From NCBI GenBank assembly GCA_048013815.1, contig CM106585.1:10664001-10728000 (forward strand): a stretch of DNA of 64,000 nucleotides, in the 5' to 3' direction. The DNA comes from Setoptus koraiensis. Its lineage: Eukaryota > Arthropoda. Numbering within the stretch: the first letter of the stretch is position 1; every line of letters starts with the position of its first letter. Under the pieces are notes generated by a model. That model was not told the origin of the DNA. It worked only from the letters and a program-made list of their open reading frames with translations, and made no database searches. Positions 1 to 12,100 of the stretch are shown one piece after another. The translations under genes were made by a program, and so were the position numbers.

Positions 1-766
1 TCGGAGGCTTGTTTAAGGAATTAACTGCGGCAGTGTTGTTTGAACGCTGGGCTATTTCGATAGGAGTGAGGCCCAAGTTATTTTTGGCATGTAAGTCAGC
101 TCCTGTTTTGATCAGAGCTTCATAGATTTGTGAATTGAACAGTGGACATTTAACAGCTAAGTGTAGACATGTTTCTCCCCGTGTATTTTTAATACTGCCG
201 TCACACTTATTTGAATCGATCAAATAGCTTAAGGCAACTATAGATTCTGTCATGAGAACCCAATGAAGGGCCGTGTTACCATCGGAATCTGCTGTGTTTG
301 GATTCGCACCATGTCGGATAAGGTATTCAACGAGCTGATCGTGACCACATTCGATAGATTTTATCAAGGGCGTTCTGCCATCGCTGTCTTTTATATTAAC
401 ATTGGCCTTGTTATCGATCAACAATTTCACCAATGAAAAATTCCCATTAACTGTGGCCAAGTGCAGAGGCGATCGTTTGGAATTGTCCTGGTCATTGCAA
501 TCAATTTTACGAATATACTTCCTGGCTCTTATATCATCGTTTAATAGGCAAGCCCTGTGGAGTTTGTTGAAACTGTTATCAACTTTATTGAGGTCAATAT
601 TATAAGCTCCTCGAACGATGTGTATGTTTTTTGTAGTCAAGTTTGTTGTTGATACTCTACGCAAAGATTTACCATTTGATCTATCTGCGCCTGGCCAACC
701 GTTACGATTGATTGCACTCTGATCTAGTGACGGTTGCCGTTTAGTAAGATGGAGGAATTTTTTCAT
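1..766 (-). CDS. Ankyrin-repeat protein, N-terminal part (runs off window edge)
   Basis: An open frame starts at the ATG at 766 and reaches base 1 without a stop, giving 255 residues. After about 90 basic/polar residues come five ankyrin repeats at about 94-126, 127-159, 160-194, 195-228 and 229-255. They carry the usual signatures: SPLHLATVNGN, RTPLIKSIECGH, NTALHWV, TCLHLAV and LTPIEIAQ, with hallmark GAN/GAD turns. Ankyrin repeats are protein-binding scaffolds, so a binding partner is implied but cannot be named. The repeat spacing recalls ANKRD26/POTE-type N-termini, which is only a weak resemblance. No splice site is needed inside the stretch. The 3' part lies outside the window. Confidence 0.85.
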   Translation of the reverse strand, partial: MKKFLHLTKRQPSLDQSAINRNGWPGADRSNGKSLRRVSTTNLTTKNIHIVRGAYNIDLNKVDNSFNKLHRACLLNDDIRARKYIRKIDCNDQDNSKRSPLHLATVNGNFSLVKLLIDNKANVNIKDSDGRTPLIKSIECGHDQLVEYLIRHGANPNTADSDGNTALHWVLMTESIVALSYLIDSNKCDGSIKNTRGETCLHLAVKCPLFNSQIYEALIKTGADLHAKNNLGLTPIEIAQRSNNTAAVNSLNKPP

Positions 767-1296
767 AATACCTAGATACCAGATCGAATCGCTATAACTT
801 GTTTCTTATCTAATTGTTGCGTTGTCCCATTATTACAAAATAAACAAGAAAGGATAATTACAAACGAAGATGGCGCAGTGTCAACATTAGTAAAGGCAAG
901 GTTTTCTTATTGCACGACACCTATGATATCAATAGTATTGCCTCTCGAAACGCATTAATTTCTGCAATATGCTGAAACAATCGTGCATTCATGTGTGTGC
1001 AAAGAGAATAAACCGTGAAATGTTCGCAATAACACAAGTAGCAAAACAATAGCACGGTATCGGATAGCAGAGCGCAACTACTTCGGGCTGACTTGTGAGT
1101 GCATTAACACTGAAATATGTGTCGCTTTATCCGGGTATCGCGGGTGAATCCGGGATCTAAATGCCGATTGGGGGAGGGGGGGCGTACCGGGACTCGGCAA
1201 CTTGCAACTTATGGCGCCGTTTGGTCATCACAATGGAGTCCATTTTGTTGTTACACACAACAATGAAAAAGATGTTTTAATCGTTATTTTTCTTTG
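767..1296. other. Intergenic, nothing recognised
   Basis: This is the presumed 5' flank of the minus-strand ankyrin gene. I see no convincing open frame, repeat or promoter motif. A short G-run lies at about 1169-1182. Confidence 0.5.
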
Positions 1297-1640
1297 TTAG
1301 CCGAGCAAGTCAAGCCAAACCAAGCCAACCAAGTTGAACGAGTTGACCAAACAGCCAAACGAAACCAAATCAAACCAACCTAACCAACCAAGTCGATGAA
1401 AGCACAAAAAAACCAACCAAGTTAACCAACCCGCCAAAACAACCAACACAGCCAACCAATTTAACCAACCTGCCAAACCAGCCAACACAGCCAAACCAGC
1501 CAACACAGCCAACACGGCCAACCAGCAAAACCAACCAAGTTAACCAACCGGCCAAAACAACCAACACGGCCAACCAACCAAACCAACCAAGTTAACCAAC
1601 CGGCCAAAACAACCAACACAGCCAACCAACCAAGACAAAC
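1297..1640. repeat. Degenerate CCAAC/AACCAAG-type tandem repeat
   Basis: The tract is built from variants of CCAAC, CCAAG and AGCCAA. Longer blocks recur, such as AACCAAGTTAACCAACC followed by GGCCAAAACAACC (three similar blocks between 1405 and 1640). Several minus-strand frames are open across it but encode only Leu/Trp/Gly/Val strings dictated by the repeat, so they are not called as genes. Confidence 0.85.
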
Positions 1641-1943
1641 ATGTATCAACGTAGAAGATGTCAAGGACGACAGTCCAATGGCCGCCCATTCATTGTACCA
1701 GACAGTGATAAAAAAGTCGCTACTCGAATGGACAGAGGTTACAGGCCGACCTCAATCTATCAAGTTAGTAGATGGTGCGCGTCGAAGATGTCGACGCAGC
1801 TAATTGACGATAACAATGATGTCGCCACGCAAACTAGTCTACAAACATCTGAAGTCCAAAATGTACGGGTGCCTGATCTCGATGGTCATTTCAGTGAGGT
1901 TCAGGGATCAGTGAGCGATGGCTCAAGCTACGACTCCTCATAA
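1641..1943 (+). CDS. Hypothetical 100-residue protein or terminal exon
   Basis: The frame runs from an ATG directly after the CCAAC repeat to a TAA at 1941-1943, and AATAAA signals follow at 2076 and 2093. The product is polar and basic at the N-terminus and acidic and Ser-rich at the C-terminus, with no signal peptide or membrane segment. It could be a small gene or the last exon of a gene whose upstream exons I cannot place. An in-frame TAA inside the repeat limits extension upstream. No family is recognised. Confidence 0.3.
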   Translation: MYQRRRCQGRQSNGRPFIVPDSDKKVATRMDRGYRPTSIYQVSRWCASKMSTQLIDDNNDVATQTSLQTSEVQNVRVPDLDGHFSEVQGSVSDGSSYDSS

Positions 1944-2075
1944 ATGGAACAACACTACGACATTCGTAAATTCCACTCGCTGAAGATGGTAACCACGTGT
2001 CATGCGATTTGCACCACAAAGAATGCTCAATGAACGTATGTTTTGTGCGCTACTCGCATATCGAGCGCACATGTG

Positions 2076-2098
2076 AATAAACTTGAAACTAAAATAAA
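2076..2098 (+). terminator. Two polyadenylation signals AATAAA
   Basis: AATAAA occurs at 2076-2081 and again at 2093-2098, 130-155 bases after the stop of the small frame at 1641-1943. This is the usual distance for a 3' end. Confidence 0.35.
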
Positions 2099-2262
2099 TG
2101 CAACGAAAACAATAGCTACTAAAGATATTTTTGATTGCCTTATCTCATCTATATTTGGTCCGTATTTACATTATTTAATCTGATGAAATGGTCCTTTTAA
2201 AAATAGTATTGGTTGTTGGTATGTAAGAATAATATATACAACTGTGGATCAACCAAGAGAGG

Positions 2263-2649
2263 ATGTTTATTACACAAGCGAGGTCACAGATATTTAAATT
2301 GACCAGATTGAGGGTTGTCGACATCAGTGCCTTTAGAAAGGGGGCCTCATTAGCAACTAAACCGGTTAAGTGTATTCATATTTATAACAAAAATGAATCG
2401 AGACATGGTGGTGTTGGAGACAAGAAGCCAGTCACCATTTTAGGACAGATGAAAAAGGGCTATGTTGTCGGATTTGTGGCAAAACAGCGCACCTTCGTTC
2501 CATACGTTGTAACATGTATTTTCTCTGGTTTTCTCATATATGCATGGACCAAGCGAGATAAATCCCTTGAGGAGAATGGTATATCTGAGATAATACATAA
2601 CTTTAAAAAGAGACTGTATCATATGCTACCATTGAGAGTGACATCTAGT
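2263..2649 (+). CDS. N-terminal fragment of a membrane protein, interrupted by assembly gap
   Basis: From the ATG at 2263 the frame is open for 129 residues until the N run. The first 60 residues are basic with few acids, as in mitochondrial presequences, though this is only suggestive. A single hydrophobic stretch at about residues 77-95 (FVPYVVTCIFSGFLIYAW) is a plausible membrane segment, followed by a charged KRDKSLEE turn. The gene points towards the giant Ser-rich repeat gene, whose 5' end is also lost in the same gap. The two may therefore be one gene, but the gap length is arbitrary and frame continuity cannot be tested. No family is recognised. Confidence 0.45.
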
Positions 2650-3149
2650 NNNNNNNNNNNNNNNNNNNNNNNNNNNNNNNNNNNNNNNNNNNNNNNNNNN
2701 NNNNNNNNNNNNNNNNNNNNNNNNNNNNNNNNNNNNNNNNNNNNNNNNNNNNNNNNNNNNNNNNNNNNNNNNNNNNNNNNNNNNNNNNNNNNNNNNNNNN
2801 NNNNNNNNNNNNNNNNNNNNNNNNNNNNNNNNNNNNNNNNNNNNNNNNNNNNNNNNNNNNNNNNNNNNNNNNNNNNNNNNNNNNNNNNNNNNNNNNNNNN
2901 NNNNNNNNNNNNNNNNNNNNNNNNNNNNNNNNNNNNNNNNNNNNNNNNNNNNNNNNNNNNNNNNNNNNNNNNNNNNNNNNNNNNNNNNNNNNNNNNNNNN
3001 NNNNNNNNNNNNNNNNNNNNNNNNNNNNNNNNNNNNNNNNNNNNNNNNNNNNNNNNNNNNNNNNNNNNNNNNNNNNNNNNNNNNNNNNNNNNNNNNNNNN
3101 NNNNNNNNNNNNNNNNNNNNNNNNNNNNNNNNNNNNNNNNNNNNNNNNN
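2650..3149. other. Assembly gap (500 N)
   Basis: Exactly 500 N, the conventional size for a gap of unknown length. It abuts the first repeat unit, so the repeat array may extend further than shown. Confidence 0.99.
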
Positions 3150-6100
3150 GCCGTAATAAGTGCTTCCGGCAGAGATTTATCTCGATCGAGAACAGCCAAA
3201 GATGATATTGGCTCGAAGAAGGCCTCAAGATCGACCTCTAGTGATTCTTCGAAAGAAGTCAGCGGATCGAAACCGTCCACTACCGCCGTAGTCAGCGCAT
3301 CTGACGCCGATGTATCCAAATCACATCCTTCGAAAGAGGCCATTTCATCTGAAGCAACCCAGAAACCGGCAACAAGTAGATCTTCGAAGTATATTGACGC
3401 TTCCGAAAAAAGTGGTCGCTCAAAGCAATCTACAATGGCCGTAATAAGTGCTTCCGGCAAAGATTTATCTCGATCGAAAACAGCCAAAGATGATATTGGC
3501 TCGAAGAAGGCCTCAAGATCACCCTCTAGTGCTTCTTTGAAAGAAGTCAGCGGTTCGAAACCGTCAACTACCGCCATTGTGAGTGCCTCTGGCGCCGATG
3601 CTTCCAAAACAAAGCCTTCGAAATCAGATATCACATCGAAGAGTACCTCAAAAGCACCATCAAGTGCTACTTCCAAGGAAGTTAGCGGTTCGAAACCGTC
3701 CACCACCGCCATTGTGAGTGCCTCTGGCGCCGATGCTTCCAAAACAAAGCCTTCGAAAGAGGCCATTTCATCTGAAGCAACCCAGAAACCGGCAACAAGT
3801 AGATCTTCGAAGTATATTGACGCTTCCGAAAAAAGTGGTCGCTCAAAGCAATCTACAATGGCCGTAATAAGTGCTTCCGGCAAAGATTTATCTCGATCGA
3901 AAACAGCCAAAGATGATATTGGCTCGAAGAAGGCCTCAAGATCACCCTCTAGTGCTTCTTTGAAAGAAGTCAGCGGTTCGAAACCGTCCACTACTGCCGT
4001 AGTCAGTGCATCTGGCGCTGATGTATCCAAATCACATCCTTCGAAAGAGGCCATTTCATCTGAAGCAACCCAGAAACCGGCAACAAGTAGATCTTCGAAG
4101 TATATTGACGCTTCCGAAAAAAGTGGTCGCTCAAAGCAATCTACAATGGCCGTAATAAGTGCTTCCGGCAAAGATTTATCTCGATCGAAAACAGCCAAAG
4201 ATGATATTGGCTCGAAGAAAGCCTCAAGATCGACCTCTAGTGATTCTTCGAAAGAAGTCAGCGGATCGAAACCGTCCACTACTGCTGTTGTCAGCGTCTT
4301 TGGGGCAGATGTATCCAAATCACATCCTTCGAAAGAGGCCATTTCATCTGAAGCAACCCAGAAACCTGCAACAAGTAGATCTTCGAAGCATATTGACGCT
4401 TCCGAAAAAAGTGGTCGCTCAAAGCAATCTACAACGGCCGTAATAAGTGCTTCCGGCAAAGATTTATCTCGATCGAAAACAGCCAAAGATGATATTGGCT
4501 CAAAGAAAGCCTCAAGATCGACCTCTAGTGATTCTTCGAAAGAAGTCAGCGGATCGAAACCGTCCACTACTGCCGTAGTCAGCGCATCTGGCGCCGATGC
4601 TTCCAAAACAAAGCCTTCGAAAGAGGCCATTTCATCTGAAGCAACCCAGAAACCGGCAACAAGTAGATCTTCGAAGTATATTGACGCTTCCGAAAAAAGT
4701 GGTCGCTCAAAGCAATCTACAATGGCCGTAATAAGTGCTTCCGGCAAAGATTTATCTCGATCGAAAACAGCCAAAGATGATATTGGCTCGAAGAATGCCT
4801 CAAGATCACTCTCTAGTGCATCTTTGAAAGAAGTCAGCGGTTCGAAACCGTCCACCACCGCCATTGTGAGTGCCTCTGGCGCCGATGCTTCCAAAACAAA
4901 GCCTTCGAAATCAGATATCACATCGAAGAGTACCTCAAAAGCACCATCAAGTGCTACTTCCAAGGAAGATAGCGGTTCGAAACCGTCCACTACTGCTGTT
5001 GTCAGCGTCTTTGGGGCAGATGTATCCAAATCACATCCTTCGAAAGAGGCCATTTCATCTGAAGCAACCCAGAAACCGGCAACAAGTAGATCTTCGAAGC
5101 ATATTGACGCTTCTGATGACATTGCTCGCTCAAAGCGATCTACAACGGCCGTAATAAGTGCTTCCGGCAAAGATTTATCTCGATCGAAAACAGCCAAAGA
5201 TGATATTGGCTCGAAGAAGGCCTCAAGATCACCCTCTAGTGCTTCTTTGAAAGAAGTCAGCGGTTCGAAACCGTCCACTACTGCCGTAGTCAGCGCATCT
5301 GACGCCGATGTTTCCAAATCACATCCTTCAAAAGAGGCCATTTCATCTGAACCAACCCAGAAACCTGCAACAAGTAGATCTTCGAGGCATATTGACGCTT
5401 CCGAAAAAAGTGGTCGCTCAAAGCAATCTACAATGGCCGTAATAAGTGCTTCCGGCAAAGATTTATCTCGATCGAGAACAGCCAAAGATGATATTGGCTC
5501 GAAGAAGGCCTCAAGATCACCCTCTAGTGCTTCTTTGAAAGAAGTCAGCGGTTCGAAACCGTCCACTACTGCCGTAGTCAGCGCATCTGACGCCGATGCT
5601 TCCAAAACAAAGCCTTCGAAATCAGATATCACATCGAAGAGTACCTCAAAAGCACCATCAAGTGCTACTTCCAAGGAAGTTAGCGGTTCGAAACCGTCCA
5701 CTACTGCTGTTGTGAGTGCCTCTGGCGCCGATGCTTCCAAAACAAAGCCTTCGAAAGAGGCCATTTCATCTGAAGCAACCCAGAAACCGGCAACAAGTAG
5801 ATCTTCGAAGCATATTGACGCTTCCGAAAAAAGTGGTCGCTCAAAGCAATCTACAACGGCCGTAATAAGTGCTTCCGGCAAAGATTTATCTCGATCGAAA
5901 ACAGCCAAAGATGATATTGGCTCAAAGAAAGCCTCAAGATCGACCTCTAGTGATTCTTCGAAAGAAGTCAGCGGATCGAAACCGTCCACTACTGCCGTAG
6001 TCAGCGCATCTGACGCCGATGTTTCCAAATCACATCCTTCAAAAGAGGCCATTTCATCTGAAGCAACCCAGAAACCGGCAACGAGTAGATCTTCGAAGCA

Positions 6101-9100
6101 TATTGACGCTTCCGAAAAAAGTGGTCGCTCAAAGCAATCTACAATGGCCGTTATGAGTGCTTCCGACAAAGATTTATCTCGATCGAAAACAGCCAAAGAT
6201 GATATTGGCTCGAAGAAGGCCTCAAGATCACCCTCTAGAGTTTCTTCGAACGAAGTCAGCGGTTCGAAACCGTCCACTACAGCCATTGTGAGTGCCTCTG
6301 GAGCAGATGTATCCAAATCACATCCTTCGAAAGAGGCCATTTCATCTGAAGCAACCCATAAACCTGCAACAAGTAGATCTTCGAAGTATATTGACGCTTC
6401 CGAAAAAAGTGATCGCTCAAAGCAATCTACAATGGCCGTAATAAGTGCTTCCGGCAAAGATTTATCTCGATCGAAAACAGCCAAAGATGATATTGGCTCG
6501 AAGAAAGCCTCAAGATCGACCTCTAGTGATTCTTCGAAAGAAGTCAGCGGATCGAAACCGTCCACTACCGCCGTAGTCAGCGCATCTGACGCCGATGTAT
6601 CCAAATCACATCCTTCGAAAGAGGCCATTTCATCTGAACCAACCCAGAAACCTGCAACAAGTAGATCTTCGAAGCATATTGACGCTTCCGAAAAAAGTGG
6701 TCGCTCAAAGCAATCTACAATGGCCGTAATAAGTGCTTCCGGCAAAGATTTATCTCGATCGAAAACAGCCAAAGATGATATTGGCTCGAAGAAGGCCTCA
6801 AGATCACCCTCTAGTGCATCTTTGAAAGAAGTCAGCGGTTCGAAACCGTCCACCACCGCCATTGTGAGTGCCTCTGGCGCCGATGCTTCCAAAACAAAGC
6901 CTTCGAAGTCAGATATCACATCGAAGAGTACCTCAAAAGCACCATCAAGTGCTACTTCCAAGGAAGTTAGCGGTTCGAAACCGTCCACTACTGCTGTTGT
7001 CAGCGTCTTTGGGGCAGATGTATCCAAATCACATCCTTCGAAAGAGGCCATTTCATCTGAAGCAACCCAGAAACCGGCAACAAGTAGATCTTCGAAGTAT
7101 ATTGACGCTTCCGAAAAAAGTGGTCGCTCAAAGCAATCTACAATGGCCGTAATAAGTGCTTCCGGCAAAGATTTATCTCGATCGAAAACAGCCAAAGATG
7201 ATATTGGCTCGAAGAAGGCCTCAAGATCACCCTCTAGTGCTTCTTTGAAAGAAGTCAGCGGTTCGAAACCGTCAACTACCGCCATTGTGAGTGCCTCTGG
7301 CGCCGATGCTTCCAAATCACATCCTTCGAAAGAGGCCATTTCATCTGAAGCAACCCAGAAACCGGCAACAAGTAGATCTTCGAAGTATATTGACGCTTCC
7401 GAAAAAAGTGGTCGCTCAAAGCAATCTACAACGGCCGTAATAAGTGCTTCCGGCAAAGATTTATCTCGATCGAAAACAGCCAAAGATGATATTGGCTCGA
7501 AGAAGGCCTCAAGATCACCCTCTAGTGCATCTTTGAAAGAAGTCAGCGGTTCGAAACCGTCCACCACCGCCATTGTGAGTGCCTCTGGCGCCGATGCTTC
7601 CAAAACAAAGCCTTCGAAATCAGATATCACATCGAAGAGTACCTCAAAAGCACCATCAAGTGCTACTTCCAAGGAAGTTAGCGGTTCGAAACCGTCCACT
7701 ACTGCCGTAGTCAGCGCATCTGACGCCGATGCTTCCAAAACAAAGCCTTCGAAAGAGGCCATTTCATCTGAAGCAACCCAGAAACCGGCAACAAGTAGAT
7801 CTTCGAAGTATATTGACGCTTCCGAAAAAAGTGGTCGCTCAAAGCAATCTACAATGGCCGTAATAAGTGCTTCCGGCAAAGATTTATCTCGATCGAAAAC
7901 AGCCAAAGATGATATTGGCTCGAAGAGTACCTCAAAAGCACCATCAAGTGCATCTTTGAAAGAAGTCAGCGGTTCGAAACCGTCCACCACCGCCATTGTG
8001 AGTGCCTCTGGCGCCGATGCTTCCAAAACAAAGCCTTCGAAAGAGGCCATTTCATCTGAAGCAACCCAGAAACCGGCAACAAGTAGATCTTCGAAGTATA
8101 TTGACGCTTCCGAAAAAAGTGGTCGCTCAAAGCAATCTACAATGGCCGTAATAAGTGCTTCCGGCAAAGATTTATCTCGATCGAGAACAGCCAAAGATGA
8201 TATTGGCTCGAAGAAGGCCTCAAGATCACCCTCTAGTGCATCTTTGAAAGAAGTCAGCGGTTCGAAACCGTCCACTACTGCTGTTGTCAGCGTCTTTGGG
8301 GCAGATGTATCCAAATCACATCCTTCGAAAGAGGCCATTTCATCTGAAGCAACCCAGAAACCTGCAACAAGTAGATCTTCGAAGCATATTGACGCTTCCG
8401 AAAAAAGTGGTCGCTCAAAGCAATCTACAACGGCCGTAATAAGTGCTTCCGGCAAAGATTTATCTCGATCGAAAACAGCCAAAGATGATATTGGCTCGAA
8501 GAAGGCCTCAAGATCACCCTCTAGTGCTTCTTTGAAAGAAGTCAGCGGTTCGAAACCGTCCACTACCGCCGTAGTCAGCGCATCTGACGCCGATGTATCC
8601 AAATCACATCCTTCGAAAGAGGCCATTTCATCTGAAGCAACCCAGAAACCGGCAACAAGTAGATCTTCGAAGTATATTGACGCTTCCGAAAAAAGTGGTC
8701 GCTCAAAGCAATCTACAATGGCCGTAATAAGTGCTTCCGGCAAAGATTTATCTCGATCGAAAACAGCCAAAGATGATATTGGCTCGAAGAAGGCCTCAAG
8801 ATCACCCTCTAGTGCATCTTTGAAAGAAGTCAGCGGTTCGAAACCGTCCACCACCGCCATTGTGAGTGCCTCTGGCGCCGATGCTTCCAAAACAAAGCCT
8901 TCGAAATCAGATATCACATCGAAGAGTACCTCAAAAGCACCATCAAGTGCTACTTCCAAGGAAGTTAGCGGTTCGAAACCGTCCACTACTGCCGTAGTCA
9001 GCGCATCTGACGCCGATGCTTCCAAAACAAAGCCTTCGAAAGAGGCCATTTCATCTGAAGCAACCCAGAAACCGGCAACAAGTAGATCTTCGAAGTATAT

Positions 9101-12100
9101 TGACGCTTCCGAAAAAAGTGGTCGCTCAAAGCAATCTACAATGGCCGTAATAAGTGCTTCCGGCAAAGATTTATCTCGATCGAGAACAGCCAAAGATGAT
9201 ATTGGCTCGAAGAGTACCTCAAAAGCACCATCAAGTGCATCTTTGAAAGAAGTCAGCGGTTCGAAACCGTCCACCACCGCCATTGTGAGCGCATCTGGCG
9301 CCGATGCTTCCAAAACAAAGCCTTCGAAAGAGGCCATTTCATCTGAAGCAACCCAGAAACCGGCAACAAGTAGATCTTCGAAGTATATTGACGCTTCCGA
9401 AAAAAGTGGTCGCTCAAAGCAATCTACAATGGCCGTAATAAGTGCTTCCGGCAAAGATTTATCTCGATCGAGAACAGCCAAAGATGATATTGGCTCGAAG
9501 AAGGCCTCAAGATCACCCTCTAGTGATTCTTCGAAAGAAGTCAGCGGTTCGAAACCGTCCACTACCGCCGTAGTCAGCGCATCTGACGCCGATGTATCCA
9601 AATCACATCCTTCGAAAGAGGCCATTTCATCTGAACCAACCCAGAAACCTGCAACAAGTAGATCTTCGAAGCATATTGACGCTTCCGAAAAAAGTGGTCG
9701 CTCAAAGCAATCTACAATGGCCGTAATAAGTGCTTCCGGCAAAGATTTATCTCGATCGAGAACAGCCAAAGATGATATTGGCTCGAAGAAAGCCTCAAGA
9801 TCGACCTCTAGTGATTCTTCGAAAGAAGTCAGCGGTTCGAAACCGTCCACCACTGCCGTAGTCAGCGCATCTGACGCCGATGTTTCCAAATCACATCCTT
9901 CGAAAGAGGCCATTTCATCTGAAGCAACCCAGAAACCGGCAACAAGTAGATCTTCGAAGTATATTGACGCTTCCGAAAAAAGTGGTCGCTCAAAGCAATC
10001 TACAATGGCCGTAATAAGTGCTTCCGGCAAAGATTTATCTCGATCGAAAACAGCCAAAGATGATATTGGCTCGAAGAAAGCCTCAAGATCGACCTCTAGT
10101 GATTCTTCGAAAGAAGTCAGCGGATCGAAACCGTCCACTACCGCCGTAGTCAGCGCATCTGACGCCGATGTATCCAAATCACATCCTTCGAAAGAGGCCA
10201 TTTCATCTGAAGCAACCCAGAAACCGGCAACAAGTAGATCTTCGAAGCATATTGACGCTTCCGAAAAAAGTGGTCGCTCAAAGCAATCTACAATGGCCGT
10301 AATAAGTGCTTCCGGCAAAGATTTATCTCGATCGAGAACAGCCAAAGATGATATCGGCTCGAAGAAAGCCTCAAGATCGACCTCGAGTGATTCCTCGAAA
10401 GAAGTCAGCGGTTCGAAACCGTCCACTACCGCCGTAGTCAGCGCTCTGGCGCCGATGTATCCAAATCACATCCTTCGAAAGAGGCCATTTCATCTGAAGC
10501 AACCCAGAAACCGGCAACAAGTAGATCTTCGAAGTATATTGACGCTTCCGAAAAAAGTGGTCGCTCAAAGCAATCTACAATGGCCGTAATAAGTGCTTCC
10601 GGCAAAGATTTATCTCGATCGAAAACAGCCAAAGATGATATTGGCTCGAAGAAAGCCTCAAGATCGACCTCTAGTGATTCTTCGAAAGAAGTCAGCGGTT
10701 CGAAACCGTCCACTACTGCTGTAGTCAGCGCATCTGACGCCGATGTTTCCAAATCACATCCTTCAAAAGAGGCCATTTCATCTGAAGCAACCCAGAAAAG
10801 GTCAACAAGTAGATCTGTGATGCATATTGACGCTTCCGAAAAAAGTGGTCGCTCAAAGCAATCTACAATGGCCGTAATAAGTGCTTCCGGCAAAGATTTA
10901 TCTCGATCGAAAACAGCCAAAGATGATATTGGCTCGAAGAATGCCTCAAGATCACTCTCTAGTGCATCTTTGAAAGAAGTCAGCGGTTCGAAACCGTCCA
11001 CTACTGCCGTAGTCAGCGCATCTGACGCCGATGTTTCCAAATCACATCCTTCAAAAGAGGCCATTTCATCTGAACCAACCCAGAAACCTGCAACAAGTAG
11101 ATCTTCGAGGCATATTGACGCTTCCGAAAAAAGTGGTCGCTCAAAGCAATCTACAATGGCCGTAATAAGTGCTTCCGGCAAAGATTTATCTCGATCGAAA
11201 ACAGCCAAAGATGATATTGGCTCGAAGAAGGCCTCAAGATCACCCTCTAGTGCTTCTTTGAAAGAAGTCAGCGGTTCGAAACCGTCAACTACCGCCATTG
11301 TGAGTGCCTCTGGCGCCGATGCTTCCAAAACAAAGCCTTCGAAGTCAGATATCACATCGAAGAGTACCTCAAAAGCACCATCAAGTGCTACTTCCAAGGA
11401 AGTTAGCGGTTCGAAACCGTCCACTACTGCTGTTGTCAGCGTCTTTGGGGCAGATGTATCCAAATCACATCCTTCGAAAGAGGCCATTTCATCTGAAGCA
11501 ACCCAGAAAAGGTCAACAAGTAGATCTGTGATGCATATCGACGCTTCTGATGACATTGCTCGCTCAAAACGATCTACAATGTCCGTAATGAGTGCTTCCG
11601 GCAAAGATTTATCTCGATCGAGAACAGCCAAAGATGATATTGGCTCGAAGAAAGCCTCAAGATCGACCTCTAGTGATTCTTCGAAAGAAGTCAGCGGTTC
11701 GAGAGCGTCCACCACCGCCATTATGAGCGCCTCTGACGCAGATTTATCCAAATCACATCCTTCGAAAGAGGCCATTTCATCTGAAGCAACCCAGAAAAGG
11801 TCAACAAGTAGATCTGTGATGCATATCGACGCTTCTGATGACATTGCTCGCTCAAAACGATCTACAATGTCCGTAATGAGTGCTTCCGGCAAAGATTTAT
11901 CTCGATCGAAAACAGCCAAAGATGATATTGGCTCGAAGAAAGCCTCAAGATCGACCTCTAGTGATTCTTCGAAAGAAGTCAGCGGATCGAAACCGTCCAC
12001 TACCGCCGTAGTCAGCGCATCTGACGCCGATGTTTCCAAATCACATCCTTCGAAAGAGGCCATTTCATCTGAAGCAACCCAGAAAAGGTCAACAAGTAGA

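Noticed and set aside
1297..1664. Three overlapping minus-strand frames with Leu/Trp/Val/Gly strings
   Set aside because: They translate the CCAAC-type repeat and have no domain or flanking coding signal.
2645..10426. Minus-strand frame of 2,593 codons across the gap and repeat array
   Set aside because: It lies wholly in the tandem repeat plus the N run and has no unique coding sequence. Its openness follows from the codon make-up of the sense strand. The sense frame continues into a unique tail.
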